Shown piece after piece: positions 14,301-29,300 of a stretch of DNA of 60,000 nucleotides. The notes under the pieces are model-generated. The model did not search any database. It was not told the DNA's origin and saw nothing but the letters and a program-made list of their open reading frames with translations. The stretch comes from Tubiluchus corallicola (lineage: Eukaryota; Priapulida; Priapulimorpha; Priapulimorphida; Tubiluchidae), in assembly GCA_030141605.1 (NCBI GenBank), contig JAQGDQ010000047.1:250001-310000 (forward strand), written 5' to 3'. Every line of letters starts with the position of its first letter. Within the stretch, counting starts at the first letter, position 1. Both the position numbers and the translations under genes were made by a program.

Positions 14301-17300
14301 AATGATATTATATCAAAGCTTGTTCAGTATCTTTCACATGTTGTCACTTTCTTTTACTAAACAAGTAAGCAAAAATTTTATTTCCAACTAAAAGTAAATA
14401 AAACACACATAATGCATACACTTATAAAATTTTACAAAGAAAATAATTTGCATGAGATTTGCACACATGATAAAATATAAGGATTAGTGACCAATAATTA
14501 ATGAAACAAAATTTTATACAGCTGTCGTTGAAACTGGTGGACAATCAGATATCGCAATAGACGACATGGTTGTATATGATCGCCCATGCGAACCAGTTGG
14601 TTCATGTGATTTTGAGTACAACAAGTGTTTCTGGGAATCTGACAGGAGCAGCGCTACAGATTTTGAGTGGCTGAGAAGCAGTGGTTCAACTTCGTCTGTC
14701 AGTACAGGTCCCTCATATGATCATACAACTGGCACAGCAGAAGGGTTAGTTTTGCAATTTATAACTTGTGTATTAAGAGACATTTAGTAAGATTCCTAAT
14801 TTTTGATGCTCGTGCTAGCCAAGGTACCAGCTTTCTTATATAGTATACTAATTTGTGTTTATTTTATGTAAATTTCAAATAGGTATTACATGTACATTGA
14901 AACATCTGGTCCGATCACGGGTGCTAAGGCAAGACTAATCAGTGAGCCAATGGCTGGCACGCCTAGTGGTGGTCAATGCTTCATCTTATGGTATCACATG
15001 TATGGAGCTACAATAGGAAGTCTGAATGTTTATCTGCGTCACTTTGATACAGGTAGGATTAGCATACAAATCTAAAAATGTTGACTGTATTGACTTAATC
15101 ACTTGCCACACTTCACTTTATCAATTATAAATTAGATGTAGAAGTTGGCATTATAATTGGAATGACATTGTGATCAACAGTAGAGGCAATAGTAGGAAAT
15201 GTGGCTTCTTCCATTTACTTCTGCATATACAAAGTTTCCTCACTCAAAAACCCGCGAAACAACGAAAAACCGCGATAAACGAACCACGAAGTAGCAAGGG
15301 AACACTGTAGTGATGTTTCTATCTCTGTGTTCTGTCAAAGTTTATAGGTTTTTCAAAATCGCATTAAAATAGAACTTTCTACTAGCTTTAAATCCCATTT
15401 TGGTACTGTTTAAGAAGAATGTCACTAGTTTTATTTAGATCACCCACTTTAGTAAATTCTAAATGGAGCCACACTAGTCATTTCTATTTATTTAATTGCA
15501 CTGAACGGTTTATTGCATTGTGTGCAAAAAAATGTACATTACGGTTCCATTTTCTTCAGTTATATTTCGCATTAAAATCACTTTTATTACAAAAGTAAAA
15601 TTTACAAAAATCCATGTATTTCTTTATATTTTTCTAGGATTAGAAGCCTTGGTGTGGAATACAACAGGTGATCAAGGTGACATGTGGTACGAAGCAAAAA
15701 TTCCATATAGCTCTGCTAAAGGTTATCAGTTTATCATTGAAGGTAGGGTTTTAGTGATTATACTTTGTTGTTACTATGTACACATTAAATTAGTAAAAGT
15801 TTAATGCACATACTGTAAGAAAGTGAAAATCTTAAGAATCATATGCTGCTCATTTGTTCATTGTGTACGAAAATAACTCATCTTAGTAATTAAGAAGGTT
15901 TACATGCTTAGTAATTATTATTAGAAAAAGAATTCATCTTTTCAGTGTTTTTGAGGTTGGTCTCCTTTCTGTTCAGTAAAGTTGTTTAATATGCTCAACT
16001 GGTTGGGACATAATCTGGGAATGTCCATTTATTACAAAAATTCTTTAAAAGTGTTGTCTAATGGTTTGGTAACATTGTCTTTCAGGAGTTGTGACTGTTG
16101 CTGCTATGTAATAATCAATAAATTTTTGTATTTATTATTTTATTGTTTTGCAGGTGTACGTGGCACTAGTTTTACGGGAGATATTGCCATCGATGACATC
16201 GAAATCCTTCCTTATGCTTGTGATGTCACCACTGTAACAACAATGGTCACCACCACACCAGTTCCGACTTACCCATCTTCCTTGTATGACTGCGATTTCC
16301 AAGTCGATATGTGCAACTGGGCAAAAGGTTCAAGTGGTATGTTCTTTAAAATTTCTGCAATGTTGCTATAAGACAATTAAATTATTGAAAATACGAGTTT
16401 GTTGTTACTTTAATATAATCAAGCTCAAAGTTTCCGATCGTTGCACTGCAGTATTCAATTATGCATTATTGTTTTTTTTAGATTTCTCTTGGACAACATT
16501 CCGTGGTCCTTCCCCAGATGAAGCAACTGGTCCCCCGTCCGATCACACTCATGAGAATATGGCGGGATGGTATATATATGCACCTGCTAAAGGACAAAAG
16601 AAAGGTAACCACAGTATATGTCAATTAAGAATATCCAAGTATGCTAACGAAACATTTCACTAAATGCAGTAACCCTTCTTTGGGCTATTCTCACCTTTGT
16701 TTTGGACTTTAATTAAAACACCTAATTTTATGGAAGAACATAATTCTTCAAATTCACTTATTTAATTGAATTCGTTTAACTGTTTGTTCTCATCACCCAT
16801 TTTATTACAAGAAATATGGCTTGTGAGATGGACGTCATTTACGCAATAATTATGGGCAGCCCACTAGGTATTCTTAAACAGTACAAAATAACTCATCAAA
16901 AACAGTCAAACTATAACTAATAAACATGGGCAATTATATTGAGAGCTTTTGAGCATACTAAGTATTTTGTAATCATTATTGTGAGGTGCTATAATGACCT
17001 TGCTATGCCAATCTATCACTTTGGCAAACCTAAAAGCTTGTTTTGCTGTATTTCATTGATTTACTATTTGTACTAAGATTTGCTAAGAGTAATTATTCTA
17101 GGTGATGTTGCTCGAATCATTGGTCCACAATCCGTATTTTCTAATGCCGGGGCCTGTTTCAAGTTCTGGTTCCACATGTGGGGCACTCATATTGGTGAAC
17201 TAAACATTTATGCAAAAAACATAACAAATGGCAAGGAGATTCTCTACTGGAGTAAGAGAGGGACACAAAGTATCAGGTGGCAATATGGCCAAGTGCACAT

Positions 17301-20300
17301 GAATAGTCCTGGTACTTACGAGTAAGTAGCTTTTTCTTAACCGAAGCGAACAATTGTGTTACTTGGTTGGCATACATACATACAAACTTTATTTATAGTC
17401 GGTTTTACAACAAAAAAAAGCATTAGCACAAGTACTAGTCTTTACCGGCAATAAAATACATTAAAATACAGGTAATAAAGCTAATATACAAAAATTAAGA
17501 AATTGAGTGATATTGCAAAATGAAATGTTGAACACAAGTATAGTTAAAACTAACTAAAAATCTAGCAAGTTAGTTAAAATAAAGATTCTAAAATGTACAA
17601 ACTATCAACTGAGGAAAAGTAAAAAAAAGCTGAAAATAAAAATGCATAATGTAAAACTACAATGCAGTACAGATTTTTGATTTACAAATACTAGAGGTTC
17701 AGGAAACATTTATAAAACCAAGACATATATTTTAATGATTTTGCTTTTGTAGCGATGCAAACAGTAAACTATAGTGCAACATCACTGTTATAGGATTATA
17801 GTTGAAGCTGTTGCCACCTCGGACATTGCTGCTGATATCGCACTTGATGACTTCTCCTTCAATCAAGGAAGTTGTCCAACTATTGATCTGTGTGATTTTG
17901 AGAATGGCTGGTGTGGTTTCGGCCAAGACTTAACTGGAGACTTTAACTGGATACTGCAACAAGGCATGACCATAAGTTTACAATTTAGATTCGTAATACA
18001 AAAGTTTTCATACAAGCACCTATGTGGAAATTGAATACACCAATTATGATTCTTCTTCATGTCAAATATTATTGCTTTCACAAAACTGCTGATTGTAAGA
18101 AATAATGTTTACCAATTTTGTCATATTGTAAAAATTCAAACACTTGTGCATTCTAAAATGTATTAATGTGTTTGCAGTATCGGTAATAACCATTACAATT
18201 TGAAATGCTGCTTTTGCTACAAATACAATGTCACATATTTACATCGGGAAGCCATTCTTTTATCACTAATTTTGATTGTTTTTGTTAAAATTTTTAGTAA
18301 AATGGTCTGTTGACAGACATGTTTGATGGAGTTTCATGTATTTGTAACATGACTTACGTAACTGTAACATGTAACTAATATTTATTAGTTAGCGTACATT
18401 GTGTATTGTGTACACAAATTTTGTGTCTTGCCTAATGAGGTTTCTGACATATAAATCTAGAAAATGTTCTACGCGGTCTTTTGCGTAGTTTGTTTGTTAC
18501 TTGCATGTATACATTTACATTTACATATGTATGCACTTACTAAAAATTTAGTTGCATTTATTTTTCAGCTGGTAGTTCAGCTAATGGTCCATCTGTAGAT
18601 GTTACTTATGGAACTGGACAGGGAAATCATTTATTTTCCGATACCCATCCATCTGGACTGAGAGCTAGAGTTGATAGTCCAGTATATGATCCTGGTGAGT
18701 GAATACTTAATGAGTAACATTTATTATATCCAGCATTAATCAGCTGAACCAAATGCTTGTTATTTTATAAACCTGAAAAACTATTTCATTGGCACGGCAT
18801 TGGCCATTAATTTCATTCGCTATAAGGCATTTTTGCTTATCGCTAATGTGATCATTAGTGTAATTAAGCTTTTTGGTATGCAAAATTCATTTATATCATA
18901 AGAATTCACAACATTGATGTGCTGTATTGGCTAAAAAAAAAGCATTTATTACCCACAACACGTATTTACTACTGCTCTTTTACTACAGTGCACATAAGAA
19001 ATGTATACTACATGCAGGAAGCAAGTTGTTATTCTGCAACAACCAGTTATTCTTATTATATACCAATCAATCATCCTATAAAATGTATGCAACTGACAAT
19101 GTGTTATTCGTAATGAGTAAAATTATATTAACTATTAAACTGTAGTATCTATTATATTAAAATATAGTACTTTTGTGCCTCCGGCTAAAAAAGCGGGTTA
19201 TGGCAAAATGCCTTGCTAGTTACACAGAGCAAAGAGCATACCGCGGATTACGACATGCGCCTTACGGAAGATGGAAGTCGACTTAAAGCTCACTAATTAT
19301 GGATTATGGCTTGCTCCTACGGTTTTTTCTGTGTTACAAGCCTTATTAGTATTCTGCTTGCCCAGTCTAGGCAATAAAATTAACTTGCATTCAGTGGCAA
19401 CATTTTATTTATGTAAGCTTATTGTGTAGCTACTAATACCTCAACAATTTGACGATAATATTGTGTACACTGTTTATTTCCAGAGTGGATTCAGTGTTTT
19501 GAATTCTGGTACCATCTCAAGGGTACAAATGTTGGCTCATTAAATCTTTATGCAAACATTGGCAGTTTCAAACAACTGATCTGGTATGAATCAGGAGATC
19601 AAGGAAACGAGTGGCATATAGCTCAAGTAAGCCTTTTATTCCTTCAGTCAAAAATACTAATTCTGGTGGATGTCTATGGTAGTATTTTACCGAATATTGT
19701 GACATCTATTTCTTATAGCAAATTATTATATGAATATATATATATATATATATAAACTACCAAAAAATTCTTTTACATAAGTTTTCTTGTAATTAGTTTC
19801 GAAAATCCTTATTCCAAGTTTGTTTTTATTAGACGATTTGCTCTGTTACGTTTTGCACCTATATTAGAACCTGTAACACTTTATTTTAGCATGAGAACTC
19901 TATTCTGTTTCATCGCATTGCATAGCTTTAATTATTACACGTGTACATGCATTTTATCCGTGTTAGTGAGAAATTATTATGTATCGTAAAATTTTCACTT
20001 ATAATACGTTGTTTGTTTTACCTATTTCAACTATTTCTTCAGGTGAGGGTGCAGTCTTTGTCACACTACTTCATGACATTTGAAGCTGTAATGGGTAGTG
20101 GTTCATCTGGAACCATATCTGTTGATGACGTCAACAAACTCTCTAGTTGCTTACCACCCGGCATGTGTGATTTTGAGGAATCTCTATGTTCCTACAGGAA
20201 TGATAAGGCACGAGCGGACCTGGACTGGATGCTAGGCACAGGTTCCATGTTTACTAGCGACACGGGGCCTAGTGTCGATCATACATTTGGTACTATCACT

Positions 20301-23300
20301 ATTCCACTTTCTCTGATATCTTTAAGAACAAAACGTTATGTATTCTTCCTATATTTTTGATGTAGTAGTCACTTTATTTTATCACTATGTGGTAAAAGTT
20401 CTTATCTTGTTGTAGCTCATTTAGCCCAGATGTTTTTCTAGTTTTGATTTAACAATCCAAATAACTTTCTCTCTTTTGGTTTCAGATAGAAACCTATCAG
20501 ATTTGGTAGGTTAATTAATGTCTTAATAGTTGTAGTATGTGTTTCTTTGTAGGTAGTGTTTATGGTGGTTACCTCATCATGCCATCCAAGTATGCCAGTC
20601 CTGGAGAAAAAGCGTATCTACATTCTACTGTGTTTGACCCAAGCAGCCGACCAAATTGGTGTTTCTCATTCTGGTATCACATGAAAGGCAGTGGCATTGG
20701 AACACTGAGACTACTTTTACATTTCTACAATGGCACTTCGGAAAGTAAGAAACCTTAAATGTGTGGATTTTCTTTCTTTGCTAGTTAAACTATGTTGTAC
20801 AAATATAATTGTATTGTTTGACACCAACGGTATCTTTATCAAGGCGACCAGGGTTATTCATTGTTAAATTAATAATAATTTCCTATTGTTGTTTTTTACA
20901 CATGATTTATAGATGAGCAGTAACGACTTTTTCGTTGCACCACTAAGTAATGTATATATAATACAAATTACCTGTAACATCTAATAGTTCTAGTGTACTA
21001 GTTTTAATAATTGCACTACAGCAAACTCACAGCGCAAATCTTGTGACCAGACCTGTGTGTGCAGTTTTGCCCCCTTTTCAAAGCCACTAATGTACATCAA
21101 AATAAGGTTGTCATTCGAGTTTTTAACCTTAAATTTTCAGGCGATTCGCAGGTGTGGTCTCAGTCTGGCAACAAGGGTGATGCCTGGTTTTATGATCAGC
21201 TTGATATCATTGTTAGTGTTCCCTTTAAGGTACGTTCAACTACTATGCATGTATACCTAATGATATTAATAGTTTTTGCTGCCAAAAACTTTATTTGCAG
21301 GATTGTTACAAAGGCAAACATTGTAAAACATAATTTGCTTGAAACTTATATGCACAAATAGACCTAAGGTATTTTATCTATTACATAATGTTACAAGTTA
21401 CATTTTAGTCAAAATAATTTCCAGCATGTTATTGTGCTATGTTTCTATCAGCTAATCTACACAAGCTTCCCCTGCTTAATAATACAGGATTGAATGCAGG
21501 CTAGTCCATTTGGAATAAATACCTCCTCTTACTGATTGTTTATCTCTGTTTTTGTAATTAGTGGCTTTCTTCTAGAAGCATAGCTGGTATTCTAGGTGAT
21601 ATTTACAATCAAAGTAATAATATAGGAATGTGAAAGTACTATTCTGAAGTATCATTCTGTAAAATATGCTAGAAAATTATATTAATGTAAGAAACAAATT
21701 TCTAATAGAAGCAAAACCTGAAGCAATTTTGCTAAAATCAAGTGTGTAGTATATCGGATACTAAAATGTATTGTTTCTTAAAATATGTTCTTTTACTATG
21801 ACAGAAGGACAACACATACATTTTTGAACTTGGTGCCATTGTAAAATAATATTTTTGCACTAATGTATGCCATATCTCAATGCTTAAAATTGTTGTTCAG
21901 TAAAATGTTTTTAGCCATCCCGTATATGAATCTATTGTACTGTATAACTACAACCTTAATAACTACTGCTTTCTAGGTTGTATTTGAAGGTACTGTGGGT
22001 AGTGGCAATACTGGGGACATTGCCCTTGATGATCTGAGCATGGTAACTGGAGCATGTGGGGTAATGCCTACTGTAGATCCATGTGGTTATACTTGTAAGC
22101 AAGGCGGATGTATAGCTTCTAACAAGGTAATTACTACTTACTAGTTGTATTTAATTAGACCACTGTCTGTTGTCAAATTTCTATTCACTCTTTTATAATT
22201 TAATGAAGTGACTATTAAATGAATTCTCAGCAGGATGAGCTGGAAACACAACAATAAGTAGCAGTGTATCACTCTTCATAATGATTATTAAAAATTCTAA
22301 GCAATTCTTTGCATTGTTTGGCGTGTTTAGGTTTGTGACTTTAACAAAGATTGTCCAGATGGTGATGATGAAGATGAAACGCAGTGCGGCTATAACTGCG
22401 ATTTCGAAAATGGTGAGCTTGAGCTTCACATTTAAAACTTTAAATGTGTGTTTGGTTTCTGCTTAAGTCATTTAAAAAAAGAACTTCTATAGTTAATAGA
22501 AGCTTTGAGATTATAAAATTTAAGCTTTGAAACTTATTTTGAGAAGATGTGATTATTGTTTATAATGTTGTAAAATATTTCATGTACAAATTACATATTA
22601 TTTTCCGAAAAATTCAAAACCTGTTATCCTCTCTGCTAATTAAATTTATAGCTTTAATTTATACACGACAGTTGAACAATTTTATTGTTTTATAAAGGTG
22701 TATGTGGCTGGGCAGAAACAAGTGCAGGATCCATTAAATGGAATAGGCAGGACGGAACTAATCCGCAACAGAACACAGGTCCTTCATACGATCACACCAC
22801 AAGTCAGAAGTCTGGCTATTATATGTATATTTCTTCCACATCTGGGTCTGTACAGACAAATGCTGAACTACGATTTGACAAATTTCAACAAGCTAGTGCT
22901 ACATGCGAATTAATATTTTGGTAAGCTTGCTGATTAGCTACATATAAATGGTAGATACTTTTGTCACTTTAGTAATTTAGTATGAACTTTATAATGAAGA
23001 ATACTAATTCATGAATATTGTACAACATATCAGAAATATTTGCATAATGTTATGTTTTATTATGTTCTACAATGAAAATCTTAATATTAACATACATTGA
23101 ACTTGTTACCTTACTAATTATCTCAAACGAAGTGTCAGTGAGGCAAACAAATAAATTGATAACATAAGTTTTTTGTACTTCACTTTATGTTTTAAAATTA
23201 CACTGTGAAAAGAATATACTTACTTAAATTTTAAAATGTCGTGAGGAGCCTAGATAAATGCCAGAAACTATTAATTGAACATTTGTTCTTAATGGATTTG

Positions 23301-26300
23301 TTACTTGAATTAGGTACTGGATGAGAGGTGATGATATTGGAGAAATCATGGTGTATCATGAAGAAGGAAGTGAAAAGACCAGGTTATGGAGAACTGACGT
23401 TAATACAGGTACAAGCCTATTAAAAGTCTTAATCTTGTATAACATGTGTCATGCTGCTGAATAGAAATGACAGTTGTTAATTTAAGCATGGCAGTACCAT
23501 AACATTTACAACTCATGTATCTGTTTTATAATTAGTAAGTTTGTTTTTATTCTTTCTATTAAACTTTTTACACACTTACTTATCAAGTGACTGGGTTGTA
23601 AATTTGATTATTGTGTTATGATTGGCAAATTGTTGTCTGAGTTATATCTACTCATTAAAGAACATTAAAAAACACAAGAAGATCTTCATGCGGCAGAAGC
23701 AAACATTTGCACGATAATGTTAACTTATTTTGTTGGAGATGAATGATTTCAATTTATAACACAAACTTCATATTTCTTTTCTGAAAATGGACTATTTAGA
23801 GTGTACTTTTATATATGAGTTTTTCAATGCTGTATAAATTAACTTGCTTAAGTGAAACTTATAATGCAAAATGAATGAAGTTATATATGTCTGATATCAT
23901 TATAATGAATCTGTAAATCTTCATATAATATAACCTTAGAGTGCTAGACTTGCAAATCGTTTGTTACCTTTCTAACTCATCCTAATTCTATTCTAATACA
24001 TAGTTGTGTATACTTTCCATTTTATTAACATTTTATTTTATACACACATTTTTGTTTTATTTTACAGGTTCCCAGTGGACAAAGGCCATTGTACAAGTAG
24101 CAAGGTTAACAAGTCCTTTCACGCTTTACATTGAAGGCCAAAAAGATTTCCGTCGTGCTGGAGAAATTGCTATAGATGACATCAACTTTCAAGGTAAAAC
24201 AGTTTATCAGTATTTTTAATTGGGTATGTTATTTAAAGTGCATTTCCATGAATAACTTTTTTTTTGCTATTTACGTACCATTGCATTGATGCCACGAGTA
24301 ATTACTTTTGTCTAAAACTTGCTCTGATAAGCAGAGAAATAAATAAAACTGAAATTGTCTAGTTTGTCTTAAAAGCCAACAAACTAAGCAGATACCCTCA
24401 TGCATGAATGCTTTATGCATTTACAAAATGCAGAAATATTTTTTCCTACAGAAGCGCTGCGCTAAATCAACTTTCTAGAATTTTTATCACAACTGCCAAC
24501 TTGTGCAATTTCCATTTGGTATAAATACTGGGTTATTGTTGGACTCTTGTCCCCAGAAACCGTGTTGCCAGGATTCGAGTCCCCAGCTCGAGAGAGTAGC
24601 ACTTTAGATGATTTAGACATCATGACATATTACCGTTGCAAGAAAAAACAAGATTAGCACTTTGTATTAGAAATTATCTTAATTAGCCGTGCTGCAAGTC
24701 CTACCTACGAATACTGTCACATTAATGCCAGCAATGAAGCAGTAAAGACCTGCAAAATACCTTAAGCTAAACCTTGACGTTACGCTGACCTAATCTAGTG
24801 AGCCTTATGAGGGATGATATATACGAGCCTAGCGAAAGTCTACTAAATTGAGACATCCTAATCTACCTAATGAACATGATTATTATGCAATTGCATGCAT
24901 TTTAGAGAGCTACATAATGATTGTTAAAAGTAATGTTACTTTCTATTTGTTATATTATTCCGTTTTTGCTTTTTTAATGAGCTTTTCAGCTATGGACTTG
25001 AACTTTAATATTTTTGGAAATGGTTTCTTGCCAGTTACCCTTCTATTTATTAAGCAGGTGCAGCATTGTTTAACTTAGGTATGAAACCTGTATAATGTCA
25101 ATACTTATGTTTAAATGTATGTATGTGTGTACGGAATGTAGAATGTTTGTTTCAGCTTGCTACATACCACCTACTCAGTCACAGTGCCATACTGGAGAAT
25201 TCACTTGCGCTTCAAGTGCTTGCATTTCTGTTTTTAGGTAACTGATTTCACTTTATCATTCACATCTTTATTCATTATTCTGTGCTACTCATCTTGTAAT
25301 TACTGATTAGCTTGGTGGATACAATTATATACTGTGACATTGCCTAGAGCTGGAGAAGTAACTTTTCTTAGGAATTACTTTAAATGCCTGAAGTCTTGTT
25401 TTTTTATACCGCCAATTCTCTTAAATTGTACTTTACACTTTTGGTTAAAAATATTACTTTCAGAAATATGTCAGTTTCTGCTGTAAAAACAATAACATCG
25501 ATTAAACACTAAATTTCTTCTTGCTAAAAAAAGTGTAATTAGTGAGAGTTGAATAGATGTGTTAGTTTTTTGTTTTTTTACGTTGCTTTGTCTAATAAGC
25601 TGTATTGTATATTGCCGTGTTTTCTTTATAACCATGTGTATTAATACTGTGTATTGAGTATTGCGCATTCAAAACTTGTGTTCTTCTTTGTTTCTGTTTT
25701 GAAGTCTGACTTTTGCTTTAAAAACATTGTGCTATGAACATCACAATTGGTATTGTTGGTCGCCTGTTATTGCTACAATTAAAATTAGTCTGGTGTAATA
25801 GTTGTCAGAAATTAAAAGATTTAATTTGCAGACCTAATTTCTGTAAAATGTAAAAAATATGCAAGTCAGTTTGAATATAAAAATTAGTTTACTAATTTAG
25901 TTTGACTTTAACAAAATGAAAATTCTTCCTCAGTTTGAAATTTGTTAATTTTGTACCGCACCAACCTGTCTATTTTCTTGTTTGTTTTTCAACAGGACAT
26001 GCGACATGACAGACGACTGTGGTGATCAGTCAGACGAAGATGCAACTCTTTGCCGTGGTTACACCATGTGTGATTTTGAACAGAACATGTGCTCCTGGTC
26101 ACAGATGAAGTTACCAGATGATGAATTTGACTGGACAAGGCAGTCCGGCAGTACGGCTTCGCCCAACTCAGGGCCATCTCGAGATCATACTAGAAACAGC
26201 AGGTTTGTAGGATAACACTAATTAGTGCCTGATTAAAGTTGTACTAATGAACATCCACAAATCTTTAATAAAAGCTAACAAAAGTCTTAAATGAATGAAT

Positions 26301-29300
26301 AAGAAACTTGGAAACATGCCAGAATAAAAATAAAAATTAATAATAAAGTGTACTTATAAAAAGGGTCATCTTAAGGATACACTAGACAGTTACCCAGTGC
26401 TTCGTGATTCTAAGGGCCTTGTGCTGCAATACGTGTTCAAAGATATGTTGATTAATTCTCACTTTACAGAACGTTTTTAGTGTTCAAGTTTCACACTGAC
26501 TTTTTTAATGTTTATTCATTTATTCTCTTGGCTAGATAGAGGTTGTATGCTTTGCCTAGGACCTACATTACTGTTAATGGAAGAGACTTACAGTTGTGTT
26601 TGTAAATGGGAATTAGTTTTAGTTTTTTTGTATAAATGTTAGTTTATTTTTATTTCCTTTAGTTTTGCTAGATATTTTAATGAGAAAATAAAATGTGAAA
26701 CCCCCTTAAGTGTCTCAAGTCTAATAAGAAACATTGCATTGTGATCCACTTTGATATTGTTTTTACCAGAAAAAATATCAATTCAACATCATGTGTTTTC
26801 AGAGACTTCTACGACACTGTTTTTTAGCTTATTAACTTTTAACTGTTGGTTGCAAAACACTCAATTTTTTCAGTATCTTTTTCAAACTAACAGGTTAGGA
26901 ACATATTTATACATTGAAACATCAGGCAGAAATCGTGGTGATCGAGCTAGACTGCTCAGCGATGCGTACCAAGTAAAAACTGGTACTACTAGCTGTACCT
27001 TGCGTTTCTACTATCACATGTACGGCACAGATGTTGGCACACTTGCCATGTACAGGTAAGAGTTGTTCTGTTATGTCATGATCTTTTTGGTGCTGGTATG
27101 TAGTAGGAAAAGTAGTACAGAAAGTTTTTTACCTGAAGTTTCATTACGTACAAGGAAGATTTTTCTGAACAAAAGGAACTTAAACTTCACAATTGTAAAT
27201 TGTTGCTCTTTTTGTCGCTCATGTGAATGACAATGTTAAAGTAGATACTGTACAAAACATTCAAATTTTGGACTTTTACCGTACAGAACTTCCTCATATC
27301 CTAAGAGATGATAGCATCTATGTTGTTTTTCAGTCGAGAACAGATTGGTGGTCCTTTCACTTTGCTTTGGTCGAGGACTGGAAACCTTGGTGATTACTAT
27401 GAAAGAGCTGAAGTTAAGCTAACCAACTCAGCGCCTTTCGAGGTTAGTGCTGTAATGTTTTTGCTGCAATTTATTATTTTGTATGTGTATTAATTGTTTG
27501 CTGCTCATTCTGTAACATTTTTTGCCCATAAAATCTGCAAACCACAGAATACGCTTATTTTGTTTTATGAAAATGAATATAATTTCAAGCAAAGGTTGCT
27601 CTTATTTTTAATATCGTTACTAATGAAACATACTTTTATACAAAAATTATACAAATATATATATAACTTCAATTACATGTAAGTTAAATTGAGATTATAA
27701 TCATAGTGTTACCTAAAAGGGTTGCAAAAATAATATTTACTGAATCAGTTTTTGCTTATTTGTGATAGATTATTATTGAAGCTGTAGTTGGTAATAGTGA
27801 CAATGGTGACATTGCAATAGACGACATCAGTTTTGGAGATCATTGTGTTCAGTACAGTGGCACATTACCTGGTGGAACAACTGTTTCTCCAACTTCTGGT
27901 CCTTGTGGAGACAATATGTGGCAATGTGACGATGGTACTTGCATCTGGGCTTTAGAAGTACGTAGATATAAGGTTTAAATATGTGACATTTTACCTCATA
28001 AGAGCTGTACTAGTTATGATGGGTTAAATTCAAAATGGTTTGCTGGTAAAATCAATGATATGTAGTTGAGTAATATTAATATTAAATCACGAGGTCAGGT
28101 GATATAGTCTAAGAACATTGCACTGATATTCGTGTTACTGAATTAGTGAAACTTAGAGAATTAAATAGCCAACTAACTACATGATACAGCCAGTTTAGTG
28201 GTCAAATGTCTCCTGGGAAATGGAAATCATCTGTGTTGATGCAAAAAATTTTGCAAAAGCTATACAAAAAGAATATTGCATGAACCTCTAGTTTAGTATA
28301 AAAAACATTACATGGTTTCCAGAGGTTTTCCTTTTAGTAATAATTTTGGCAAACTGCTGATGCCTGCTTGGATTATCTCTCGGTGACATCATTTACTATT
28401 CCTACCAATTTGCACAAAATTTTTGCAAATTCCTGATGGCTGCTTGGATTATCCCTCGGTGACATCATGGTACTACTCCTGCCGATTTGCACAACATATT
28501 TATGTTACCAAGAGTATTCCTTTTTTTTGTAAATCACAGCTTTTTAAGTGAGTAAGCGTCCTGCTCACTGACTTATTTGAGTCTGAAATTTTTTTTGAAA
28601 GATACTTCTCTGATCTTTTCTTTTAAGACTGAAGTTGATTAGCTTTTGCAAGGAATGATAATTAATTACTCATTGTGGAAAGATATTTTTCCTCACTTCT
28701 TTTTAATATTAACAGAAATGTGATTTCATCTACACCTGTCCAGACCAATCAGATGAGAAAGATTGTGGAGAATGTGATTTTGAAAAGAATATGTGTGGTT
28801 GGTATGACTCCAGCAGTGGACGATATGCATGGAAACGAGAGCAGGCTGGGGCAACAGGAAATCCGGGTCCAAGTGTGGATCACACTGTTGGCCAAAACGG
28901 GTAAGTTGTCATCTAAGTTCAATTATCACTGGTTTTAAAAGCGTCATACCTTTTTCTGATTAGGTTATTTTTGCTTTTTTGTAACATGTTGTTATAACAT
29001 GTAATAAACACAAATTACATAATAAAATGTTTTAGAGTTCTCAGCTGGGCTGTTCCATTTTTTATGATATATTTGTGAAAAATGTTTTTTTCTTCGTGAG
29101 CATTTTTTTTTGTGCTACAGGTATTACATGCGTGTTGAAACTGGTACCGGTGTCACAGAGAACTACGCCACCCTTTCTTCATCGGTTTACGGAGACACAG
29201 CAGCTAGTTGTCTGATGAATTTCTGGTACTACAAACGAGGAGGTCAGGATAAAACCACTTTAGAAGTGCATGCAGGTTATCCTGGAATGGCTTCTACAAG

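Noticed and set aside
17955-17975. A GC-AG donor after ILQQ in exon 24
   Set aside because: The GT donor at 17976 keeps the phase and gives a loop that aligns with M1.
24535-24600. tRNA gene
   Set aside because: Only a box B-like string is present; no cloverleaf could be drawn.
28001-28700. CRISPR-like or satellite array
   Set aside because: Only two copies of a 76-base repeat exist, and the genome is eukaryotic.
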